Assembly (NCBI GenBank): GCA_029240015.1
Contig: JARBTU010000098.1
Coordinates: forward strand, 1 to 6,588
Reading direction: 5' to 3'
Origin: Oscillospiraceae bacterium
GTDB lineage: Bacteria; Bacillota; Clostridia; Oscillospirales; Ruminococcaceae
Length of the DNA: 6,588 bases
Part shown: positions 1 through 6,535 of the stretch, piece after piece
How positions within the stretch are numbered: the stretch's first letter is position 1
How the letters are laid out: each line of letters begins with the position of its first letter
Notes under the pieces: generated by a model
What the model saw: only the letters and a program-made list of their open reading frames with translations
What the model was told of the DNA's origin: nothing
Databases searched by the model: none
Made by a program: the position numbers and the translations under genes

Positions 1-295
1 CCTGAAGGAAGTGTTTTTGGGAAGCCTGTTAACCAAACTTGCGGCATCGGTTCTGATGAAACCGTTGAAAGTATTTAAAAGCAAGATGGATTATACAGAA
101 TATGGCGGGGCTCCTTTAATGGGGATTGCCAAACCGGTCATAAAGGCGCATGGAAGTTCCAACCCAAAAGCATTTATGAATGCCATCAGACAAGCAAAAT
201 TATTTGTTGAAAATAATGTGAATGGCGAAATCATCAGCTATATGCAACAGATATCAAAAAAAGAAAGCGATTCTAAAGAACAAGGTGAAAATTAG
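1..295 (+). CDS. plsX: Phosphate acyltransferase PlsX, C-terminal part (5' truncated by window)
   Basis: PlsX makes acyl-phosphate from acyl-ACP and phosphate, the first step toward phosphatidic acid in the PlsX/PlsY route; it is a peripheral membrane enzyme. Only the last 97 codons are visible, read from base 2 to the TAG at 293-295. The conserved C-terminal block is clear: LKEVF at the fragment start, then DYTEYGGAPLMGIAKPVIKAHGSS at fragment residues 30-53 (key parts YGGAPL and KAHGS), followed by KAFMNAIRQAKLFVENNV, the usual last helix. The tail after that (KKESDSKEQGEN) is charged and probably disordered. The GTG at base 11 should not be taken as a start, because homologous sequence continues upstream of it. 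rnc follows after 32 bases with no terminator between, so the two are probably cotranscribed. The usual neighbour acpP is absent here. The identification rests on remembered family motifs. Confidence 0.93.
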   Translation, partial: LKEVFLGSLLTKLAASVLMKPLKVFKSKMDYTEYGGAPLMGIAKPVIKAHGSSNPKAFMNAIRQAKLFVENNVNGEIISYMQQISKKESDSKEQGEN

Positions 296-313
296 ACCCT
301 ATCGGGAAGAAAA

Positions 314-319
314 AGAAGG
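314..319 (+). promoter_or_regulatory. Ribosome binding site of rnc
   Basis: AGAAGG lies 8 bases upstream of ATG 328 but only 2 bases upstream of the in-frame GTG at 322. The spacing favours ATG 328 as the start, which removes two residues (M, C) from the longest possible reading. Confidence 0.65.
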
Positions 320-327
320 TAGTGTGC

Positions 328-1011
328 ATGCAGGAATTTGAAAAGACTATTGGGTATGAATTTAAAAGCAAAAAGCTTTTGACCGAAGCGCTTTCGCATT
401 CTTCTTATGCAAATGAGGGGAAAAAGCATTTTGTAAACAACGAACGGCTTGAATTTTTAGGAGACTCGGTTTTATCTGTAATCGTTGCAAATTATCTTTT
501 TGAACATCATAAAAATATGCCTGAGGGGGAACTTACCAAACTTAGGGCATCTTTAGTCTGCGAGAAGTCGCTGTTTCAGTTTGCAACTCAAATTAATCTG
601 GGAAACTATTTGTTTTTGGGCAAAGGGGAGGAAGTCACGGGCGGAAGAGAACGTCCTTCTATTTTGGCGGACGCTTTTGAGGCGGTCATTGCGGCGATTT
701 ATCTGGATGGCGGTCTGGAGCATGCTGAAAACTTTGTTTTAAGATTTATCCCCAAAACATTTGATATCAACAGCATATCCAATTTGCATGATTATAAAAC
801 ATATCTGCAGGAAATCATTCAACAGAATCGTGAAGAAAAAATAGAATACGTGCTGGTTGCAGACAGTGGACCTGATCATAACAAAACCTTTGAAGTGGAA
901 GTCCACTTAAACTCCAACGTAATTGGAAAAGGAAAAGGCAAGAGCAAAAAACAAGCGGAACAGAATGCCGCAAAAGAAGCATTAGGACTTATGGGCTATG
1001 AAACATTCTAA
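328..1011 (+). CDS. rnc: Ribonuclease III
   Basis: RNase III cuts double-stranded RNA with Mg2+, releasing rRNA precursors and processing some mRNAs and antisense duplexes in the cytoplasm. The 227-residue product has normal family length. The nuclease domain (about 1-145) carries the signature NERLEFLGDSVL at 38-49. Its acidic residues E39, E42 and D46 match the metal-binding set, and D115 and E118 in SILADAFEA complete the catalytic site. A double-stranded RNA-binding domain follows (about 155-223): DYKTYLQEIIQQ at the first helix, the GPDHNKTFEVEV strand, and the basic KGKGKSKKQAEQNAAKEAL motif at the last helix. Nothing is missing, so it should be active. I chose ATG 328 over GTG 322 on ribosome-site spacing. 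The 3' end overlaps the next gene by 14 bases in another frame, suggesting translational coupling. Confidence 0.97.
   Translation: MQEFEKTIGYEFKSKKLLTEALSHSSYANEGKKHFVNNERLEFLGDSVLSVIVANYLFEHHKNMPEGELTKLRASLVCEKSLFQFATQINLGNYLFLGKGEEVTGGRERPSILADAFEAVIAAIYLDGGLEHAENFVLRFIPKTFDINSISNLHDYKTYLQEIIQQNREEKIEYVLVADSGPDHNKTFEVEVHLNSNVIGKGKGKSKKQAEQNAAKEALGLMGYETF
984..987 (+). promoter_or_regulatory. Probable ribosome binding site of the radical SAM gene, inside rnc
   Basis: AGGA sits 10 bases before ATG 998, within the rnc coding sequence. It is short and the spacing is slightly long, so initiation may rely partly on ribosomes finishing rnc just downstream at 1009-1011. Confidence 0.4.
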
Positions 1012-1996
1012 CATTGCAATTTTTATTCCCCACGTGGGCTGTCCTCATACTTGTAGTTTTTGTAACCAAAAGACCATTTCCGGAACGGGTTCTTCTCCTA
1101 CTTGTATTGAGATTGAAGAGATTTGTCAGACAGCACTTAGGCAAGTTTCAAATCCAGAGGACACAGAAATAGCTTTCTTTGGCGGAAGTTTTACAGCCAT
1201 TGAAAGAAGCGAGATGATTGTTTTTTTAGAGGCAGCATCAAAGTTTGTGGGGAAAGGTTTGTTCGCTGGCATAAGAGTTTCGACCAGACCCGATGCGATT
1301 GATGATGGAATTCTGGAAATTTTAAAATCATATGGGGTAACATCTATTGAGCTTGGGGTTCAAAGTCTTGATAATGAGGTTTTAAAAAAGAATAATAGAG
1401 GGCATACCAGCGAGCAGGTTTATACCGCCGCTTGTTTGATTCGAGAATATGGATTTTCTTTAGGTCTTCAGATGATGGTAGGTCTTTTTGGAGATAGTAA
1501 AGAAAGTGTATATTTGACAGCGCAGGAGTTTTTAGCATTAAAGCCCGATACCGTTCGGATATACCCTGTTGTTGTGCTAAAAGGAACAAAATTAGAACAG
1601 CTTTTTAAGAGCGGAGAGTATGTCCCTTTTTCTTTTGAGAAAGCGGTCGATATATGTTCTGAGCTCTTATATCTTTTTTATGAGAATGGAATAAACGTCA
1701 TAAGAATGGGGCTCCATGCATCCGAAAATGTGGAGGACCAAATGGTGGCGGGCATCTATCACCCCGCATTCAGAGAAATTTGTGAAAATAAGATTTACTA
1801 CAATCAGCTTTGCAAACAGCTTATCAATAAGCCAAAGGGACGATATGAAGTTGTTGTTCATCCCAAATGCTTGTCCAAAGCGATTGGACAGAAAAGAAAA
1901 AATAGCAGCGATTTTGTAAAATTGGGCTATCATATCATATTTAAGCCCCAAAAAGACGTCGCCCAATATGAAGTAAAGGTTTTAAAGGAAGTGTGA
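998..1996 (+). CDS. Elp3-like radical SAM protein without acetyltransferase domain
   Basis: This is a 332-residue radical SAM enzyme of the Elp3-related group; its substrate is not known to me. The [4Fe-4S]/SAM cluster motif is GCPHTCSFCNQ, with C15, C19 and C22 (CX3CX2C) in the expected N-terminal place. Other family motifs follow in order: FFGGSFTAI at 60-68, VSTRPDAI at 94-101, ELGVQSLDNEVLKKNNRGHT at 118-137, LGLQMMVGLFGDS at 155-167, and RIYPVVVLKGTKLEQL at 187-202. The region after 230 (RMGLHASE, then YHPAFRE at 254-260) looks like the C-terminal extension of this group. There is no room for the GNAT domain of true Elp3. Residues 283-316 resemble a KH RNA-binding motif (VVVHPKCLSKAIGQKRKN). 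Context between rnc and smc, with close coupling on both sides, fits a housekeeping role; RNA modification is my inference. Start ATG 998 gives the expected short N-terminus before the cysteines. Confidence 0.85.
   Translation: MKHSNIAIFIPHVGCPHTCSFCNQKTISGTGSSPTCIEIEEICQTALRQVSNPEDTEIAFFGGSFTAIERSEMIVFLEAASKFVGKGLFAGIRVSTRPDAIDDGILEILKSYGVTSIELGVQSLDNEVLKKNNRGHTSEQVYTAACLIREYGFSLGLQMMVGLFGDSKESVYLTAQEFLALKPDTVRIYPVVVLKGTKLEQLFKSGEYVPFSFEKAVDICSELLYLFYENGINVIRMGLHASENVEDQMVAGIYHPAFREICENKIYYNQLCKQLINKPKGRYEVVVHPKCLSKAIGQKRKNSSDFVKLGYHIIFKPQKDVAQYEVKVLKEV
1985..1989 (+). promoter_or_regulatory. Ribosome binding site deciding the smc start (TTG 1999)
   Basis: AAGGA at the end of the radical SAM gene lies 9 bases upstream of TTG 1999 and only 3 bases upstream of GTG 1993. 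Spacing therefore supports TTG. The resulting N-terminus M-L-L-K-S-L-E also matches the usual SMC beginning (M-x-L-K-x-L). Confidence 0.65.
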
Positions 1997-1998
1997 AT

Positions 1999-4900
1999 TT
2001 GTTACTGAAATCACTTGAAATACAAGGCTTTAAGTCTTTTCCCGATAAAACAAAACTGAATTTTAACAAAGGAATCACTGCGGTTGTGGGACCGAATGGG
2101 AGCGGAAAAAGTAACATCAGCGATGCGGTTCGTTGGGTGTTGGGAGAGCAATCCACCAAGACGTTGCGCGGTGCAAAAATGGAAGACGTTATCTTCTTGG
2201 GAACACAGAGCAGAAAGTCCCAGGGATTTGCTCAGGTTTCGATTACCGTTGACAACACTTCACGGTATCTTAACGTAGAGAGTGACGAAGTGACCATTAC
2301 AAGGAAGTATTATCGTTCGGGTGACAGTGAATATATGATTAACGGCGCCAATGTCCGTTTGAAAGATATCAATGAGTTGTTTATGGATACGGGACTTGGC
2401 AAAGACGGTTACTCCATGATCGGACAAGGCAAGATCGCCGAAATCGTAGGCGCGAAAAGCAATGAGCGCAGGGAGATTTTTGAGGAAGCATCGGGAATTT
2501 CCAAGTTCAGATACAGGAAAAATGAATCTGAACGAAGGCTTAATATGGCGGAAGAAAACCTTTTGAGACTGAAAGACATTTTAGTGGAACTGGAAGACCG
2601 TATCGGACCGCTAAAATCACAGAGCGAAAAAGCAAAGCAATTTTTAGTATTCGCTGAAAAGAAAAAAGTACTGGAAGTATCGGTTTGGGTTGAAACGCTC
2701 GAAAAATCTAAGCAAGTTTTGAGACAGCAAGAAGATCGATTGACACTTTGTCAGTCCAACTATGAAGAAATCGAACAGCAGATTGAAGAACTGGAACAAA
2801 AGACAGCGGAAGTATTTTCCGACATGCAGAGTTGTTTGACAAAGATTGACGAACTGAGGAAACAAAGAGAGCAAGCAGAACTGGATATTGCGAAAAAGAA
2901 TTCCGATATTGCAGTTTTGAAAAATGATATCGAACATAATAATGAGAATACCAATCGTATCGAAAATGAGATGCATACATATCGGCTTTCCGGCGGTGAA
3001 ATGGAAAGCGAAGTTGAGAGTAAACAAGAACAGGCAGACAAGAAAAGAACCCTCGTAGAGCAATTGGATATTCAAATTGCAGCTTTGCAGCAGGAACTTT
3101 TACATCTGACTGAGCAGAACGACGCGTTTCATTCTAAAGCGGCATCGCTGAACGAAAGTCTTAACAGATTGATTTTGGAGCAAACAGAGCTCAAAATGAA
3201 AGTGCTGTCGTCTCACCAGTCGGTTGAAGAACAACAGCAGAGGCTTATTTTATTGTCTCAAAGCTCTGAGCAGAGAGCAAGGGACATAGAAGATTTGTCC
3301 AATCAGCTTCAAACCGTGGAAGAAGGACTCAGTGATATTTATGAACAGCAGCAGCAGCTTCATAATTCCATTAAAGGATATGAGCTGAAAATTGATTCCA
3401 GAAAAAAAAGACTGGAGCAGATGCAGTCCGAATACCATTCCATCGACTTGATGATTAAAGAAAAATTGCAGAACGCCAAGCTTTTGAATGATTTAGAGCA
3501 GAACATGGAAGGTTTTGCTTACAGCGTAAAAAGCATTCTGAAAAATGCCAAAAACAATCAAATAAAAGGCATTTTAGGAGCGGTTTCACAGATTATTTCG
3601 GTAGACCAGTCCTATTCTGTGGCGATTGAAACAGCTCTTGGCGGTTCTTTGCAGCATGTTGTGGTGGAAAACGAGAACACGGCAAAATATGCAATCAGTA
3701 TGCTGAAAGAACAAAAAGCCGGACGGGCAACATTTTTACCGCTGACTTCTGTAAAAGGAAACAGGCTCGCTGAAAATGGATTGGAAACCATAGACGGATT
3801 TGTCTCATTGGCTTGCGACCTGATTTCGGCTGATGAAAAGTATCAGGGAATTATCCATTCACTATTGGGGCGTATTGCAGTTGTAGATAATCTGGATACT
3901 GCTGTCATTATGGCGAAAAAGTATGGGTACCGTTTCAGAATCGTGACTCTTGACGGACAAGTTGTCAATGCAGGAGGTTCTTTTACGGGTGGGTCTCAAA
4001 ATAAGAGCCAGGGTATTTTAAGTCGTAAAAATGAAATTGAAAAACTCCAAGTTCAGGCACAGGAATTGTCGGAGAAGAAAGCACAGTTAGAAGTCAAGCT
4101 GAAAGAAGCCTCTCAGGAGGTTGCTGAACTGGATGCGCAGATTGTTGCTATAAATAGTGAATTGACCGTCCTTCAAGAGGATAAAATCCGTTTTGAGGGA
4201 GAGAGAAAACACGTCGGGCATGTCTTGGCTGAAACCAAAAGTCAGTTGGAAAATATGGATTTGGAAAACGCCGCCGCAACAAAAAGGATGCAGGAACACC
4301 AAAGAACAATTGAAGCAACCGATGCGCTGATGAAACAAAACGACCAGTCGATGAACAAAATCCAGTCCGAACTAAGCGAACTTGAGGGCTCCAAAGGCGA
4401 CATGAGTGCCAGAAGAGAGGAACTTTCTAACCATTTATCAGCAATGAAAATGGAAAAGCTTGAAAATCAAAAAGACATAGATGCTTTGATGCTTTCAATT
4501 GAGGAAATTAAAAACAGAAGTAAAAATGCGCAAAATATTATGGATTCCCTCCAAAATCAGAAGGACGTGTTAAGTCAAAAAAACAGCAAAATCACACAGA
4601 GCATTGAACAGCTTAGCCAACAGATTGAGGAGATTAAAAAACAGACAGAGGAAATTGAACAGGAAATTGAACAAACAGCTAAACAGAGGGAGCAACTTGA
4701 AGCTTCGACGTCCGAAATCCGAGCGGAGCAAAAGCAAAAAAACAGTGAGAAAGAAAACATTTCAAGAGAGCTTGTGAAATTTGAAGAACGAAAGATCTCG
4801 GTTCAAAAGGAATGCGATAATATAATCTTAAAACTTTGGGAAGAATATCAATTAACAAGAAGCGAAGCGGGGCAGTTTGCTGTGCCTGTGTCGAATTTAA

Positions 4901-5574
4901 TCGAAACGCAGAGAGATTTGAACGAAGTCAAATCCAACATAAAGGCTTTGGGAACGGTGAATCTTGGTGCAATTGAAGAATATGCGGAAGTTTCAGAAAG
5001 ATATGAATTTTTATCGGTTCAGATAAAAGATGTGGAAAAATCTCGGGATGAACTGACGAGCCTGATTCAGGATTTGACCAAGAAAATGGAAGAGATTTTT
5101 GCTGAAAACTTTCATAAGATCAATAATAATTTCGGAAAGATATTTGTAGAACTTTTCGGCGGGGGCAAAGCTGAATTAAGACTGACTGACGGTGAAAACG
5201 TGCTGGACTGCGGAATTGATATCTATGTTCAGCCACCGGGAAAAATCATAAAGAATTTGGCAGCGTTGTCCGGCGGAGAGCAGGCTTTTGTTGCAATTGC
5301 AATTTATTTTGCTATTTTAAAAGTCAGACCGGCGCCATTTTGTATCCTGGATGAGATTGAAGCCGCTCTTGATGACGTCAACGTTGTAAAGTATGCAAGT
5401 TACTTAAGGTCAATGAGTGATAATACACAGTTTATCCTTATCACGCATCGGCGCGGTTCAATGGAAGAGGCGGATGTTTTATACGGTGTCACGATGCAGG
5501 AAGAGGGCGTTTCAAAACTCCTTGAACTGAAAGTCAGCGAAATTGAACAAAGATTGGGTATGAAGCAGGAGTGA
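1999..5574 (+). CDS. smc: Chromosome segregation ATPase SMC
   Basis: SMC is the ATPase of the bacterial condensin SMC-ScpAB, which extrudes loops and helps separate sister chromosomes at the nucleoid. The product is 1191 residues, normal for Firmicutes, and uninterrupted. The N-terminal head has GFKSF at 9-13, Walker A GPNGSGKS at 31-38, the LRG motif at 56-58, and the Q-loop glutamine in SMIGQGKIAEIVG near 143. A long coiled coil covers about 165-500. The hinge spans about 504-666 (KGILGAVSQII, ALGGSLQHVVVEN, GRATFLPL, GGSFTGGS). The returning coiled coil runs about 675-1030. The C-terminal head has the ABC signature LSGGEQ at 1090-1095, Walker B FCILDEIEAALDD with D1118 and catalytic E1119, and the H-loop ITHRRGSMEEADVLYGVTM with H1150. 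The TTG start is inferred from ribosome-site spacing and the conserved N-terminus; GTG 1993, overlapping the preceding TGA, is the alternative and adds two residues. scpA and scpB are not in the window. Confidence 0.98.
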   Translation: MLLKSLEIQGFKSFPDKTKLNFNKGITAVVGPNGSGKSNISDAVRWVLGEQSTKTLRGAKMEDVIFLGTQSRKSQGFAQVSITVDNTSRYLNVESDEVTITRKYYRSGDSEYMINGANVRLKDINELFMDTGLGKDGYSMIGQGKIAEIVGAKSNERREIFEEASGISKFRYRKNESERRLNMAEENLLRLKDILVELEDRIGPLKSQSEKAKQFLVFAEKKKVLEVSVWVETLEKSKQVLRQQEDRLTLCQSNYEEIEQQIEELEQKTAEVFSDMQSCLTKIDELRKQREQAELDIAKKNSDIAVLKNDIEHNNENTNRIENEMHTYRLSGGEMESEVESKQEQADKKRTLVEQLDIQIAALQQELLHLTEQNDAFHSKAASLNESLNRLILEQTELKMKVLSSHQSVEEQQQRLILLSQSSEQRARDIEDLSNQLQTVEEGLSDIYEQQQQLHNSIKGYELKIDSRKKRLEQMQSEYHSIDLMIKEKLQNAKLLNDLEQNMEGFAYSVKSILKNAKNNQIKGILGAVSQIISVDQSYSVAIETALGGSLQHVVVENENTAKYAISMLKEQKAGRATFLPLTSVKGNRLAENGLETIDGFVSLACDLISADEKYQGIIHSLLGRIAVVDNLDTAVIMAKKYGYRFRIVTLDGQVVNAGGSFTGGSQNKSQGILSRKNEIEKLQVQAQELSEKKAQLEVKLKEASQEVAELDAQIVAINSELTVLQEDKIRFEGERKHVGHVLAETKSQLENMDLENAAATKRMQEHQRTIEATDALMKQNDQSMNKIQSELSELEGSKGDMSARREELSNHLSAMKMEKLENQKDIDALMLSIEEIKNRSKNAQNIMDSLQNQKDVLSQKNSKITQSIEQLSQQIEEIKKQTEEIEQEIEQTAKQREQLEASTSEIRAEQKQKNSEKENISRELVKFEERKISVQKECDNIILKLWEEYQLTRSEAGQFAVPVSNLIETQRDLNEVKSNIKALGTVNLGAIEEYAEVSERYEFLSVQIKDVEKSRDELTSLIQDLTKKMEEIFAENFHKINNNFGKIFVELFGGGKAELRLTDGENVLDCGIDIYVQPPGKIIKNLAALSGGEQAFVAIAIYFAILKVRPAPFCILDEIEAALDDVNVVKYASYLRSMSDNTQFILITHRRGSMEEADVLYGVTMQEEGVSKLLELKVSEIEQRLGMKQE
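4650..4673 (+). repeat. 12-base tandem duplication inside the smc coiled coil
   Basis: The unit GGAAATTGAACA occurs twice back to back and perfectly. In frame it gives EIEQEIEQ within the second coiled-coil arm. Four added residues equal a heptad stutter, so the arm tolerates it. It is probably a replication-slippage product or a chance result of biased coiled-coil codons. Confidence 0.6.
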
Positions 5575-5590
5575 AATTTCAAAATGAAAT

Positions 5591-5596
5591 GGGGGA
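5591..5596 (+). promoter_or_regulatory. Probable ribosome binding site of ftsY
   Basis: The purine run GGGGGA lies 4 bases before ATG 5601. A stronger AGGAG at 5567-5571 overlaps the GTG at 5571 and is about 17 bases from the in-frame ATG 5589, so it is poorly placed for either. ATG 5601 is therefore preferred, although its own site is close and not an ideal match. Confidence 0.5.
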
Positions 5597-5600
5597 AATC

Positions 5601-6506
5601 ATGGGCATTTTTAGTAAAATTAAAGAGGGGCTTAAAAAAACCAAAGACGGAATGGTCAAACAGGTTGAGAGTGTTTTAAACTCTTTTACAAAAATAGATG
5701 AAGAACTTTTTGAAGAACTGGAAGAAACGTTGATTATGTCTGATGTCGGTGTGGCAACTTCGGTCAAAATTTGTGAACTGCTGCGTGAAAAAATTAAGGA
5801 AACAGGAACAAAAGATCCAAGCAAAGTTAAAGATTTGCTAAAACAAATTATCAGCGATATGCTTGCGGGAGGGGAAGAACTCAACATTCAAACCAAGCCG
5901 TCCGTTATATTGGTTATCGGAGTAAACGGTGTGGGCAAAACAACGACAATCGGCAAGCTTGCGGCAAACCTCAAGGCGGATGGGAAAAAAGTGATTTTAG
6001 GCGCGGCGGATACTTTTAGGGCGGCGGCCATAGAGCAGCTTGAGATTTGGTCCCAAAGAGCGGGGGTTGACCTTGTGAAACACACAGAAGGAGCAGATCC
6101 TGCAGCTGTTGTGTTTGATTCGATTGTTGCGGCGAAAGCAAGAAATTGTGATGTAGTTATTTGCGATACAGCGGGGAGATTGCATAATAAAAAAAATCTG
6201 ATGGACGAGCTTTCAAAAATTTCCAGAATTATTGAAAGAGAAGCTGGAGACTGTGATTTAGAGGTTTTGCTGGTGCTTGATGCAACAACGGGACAAAACG
6301 CGGTTAACCAGGCCAAGCAGTTTAAAGAGGCCGCCGGAATCACAGGGATTGTGCTCACCAAATTGGACGGAACAGCCCGCGGAGGCATTGTGATTGCCAT
6401 CAAAGACGAACTGGGGCTTCCAGTAAAATATATCGGAGTCGGGGAGCAACTTGATGATTTGCAGCCGTTTAGTCCGACGGATTTTGTAAATGCGCTTTTT
6501 GAATAA
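5601..6506 (+). CDS. ftsY: Signal recognition particle receptor FtsY
   Basis: FtsY is the SRP-type GTPase at the cytoplasmic membrane that receives ribosome-SRP complexes by pairing with Ffh and hands them to the Sec translocon. The 301-residue protein starts with MGIFSKIKEGLKKTKDG, a basic amphipathic helix like the membrane-binding N-terminus of short FtsY proteins. The helical N domain spans about 25-95 (EELFEELEETLIMSDVGV). The G domain has GVNGVGKTTT at 107-116, DTFRAAA at 137-143, DTAGR at 189-193, TKLDG at 253-257 and the closing GVGEQLDDLQPF at 279-290. The long acidic A domain of E. coli FtsY is absent, as usual in Firmicutes. Ffh can be excluded: there is no methionine-rich M domain and the protein ends just after the G domain. 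ATG 5601 fits the conserved N-terminus; GTG 5571 would add ten unlikely residues. The gene lies 26 bases after smc, probably in the same transcript. Confidence 0.97.
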   Translation: MGIFSKIKEGLKKTKDGMVKQVESVLNSFTKIDEELFEELEETLIMSDVGVATSVKICELLREKIKETGTKDPSKVKDLLKQIISDMLAGGEELNIQTKPSVILVIGVNGVGKTTTIGKLAANLKADGKKVILGAADTFRAAAIEQLEIWSQRAGVDLVKHTEGADPAAVVFDSIVAAKARNCDVVICDTAGRLHNKKNLMDELSKISRIIEREAGDCDLEVLLVLDATTGQNAVNQAKQFKEAAGITGIVLTKLDGTARGGIVIAIKDELGLPVKYIGVGEQLDDLQPFSPTDFVNALFE

Positions 6507-6525
6507 CAAAAATACAACAAGAAAC

Positions 6526-6529
6526 GGAG
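6526..6529 (+). promoter_or_regulatory. Ribosome binding site of rdgB
   Basis: GGAG lies 6 bases before ATG 6536, in the 29-base gap after ftsY. The spacing is good and the gap holds no hairpin or T-run, which supports readthrough from ftsY. Confidence 0.65.
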
Positions 6530-6535
6530 TTTGAC

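Noticed and set aside
322..327. GTG 322 as the rnc start
   Set aside because: It lies only 2 bases from the ribosome binding site, while ATG 328 is at 8 bases and begins the conserved part of the protein.
998..1996. Recent horizontal transfer of the radical SAM gene, because several hand-counted 60-base blocks in it are only 33-38% GC
   Set aside because: Other genes in the window include blocks that low, the sample is small, and the tight overlap with rnc argues for a long-standing operon member.
2644..3075. A 143-codon open frame on the minus strand opposite the smc coiled coil
   Set aside because: The Phe/Leu/Ile-rich composition is what the complement of Glu/Lys/Gln codons gives. It could be misread as a membrane protein but has no support of its own.
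5571..5600. GTG 5571 or ATG 5589 as the ftsY start, which would give a GTGA overlap or a short gap with smc
   Set aside because: The added residues do not resemble FtsY, the AGGAG site is badly spaced for both, and ATG 5601 gives the typical MGxFxKxKEGL N-terminus.
6507..6535. Possible transcription terminator or promoter after ftsY
   Set aside because: The 29 bases hold no inverted repeat followed by a T-run and no convincing -35/-10 pair; only a ribosome binding site is visible.
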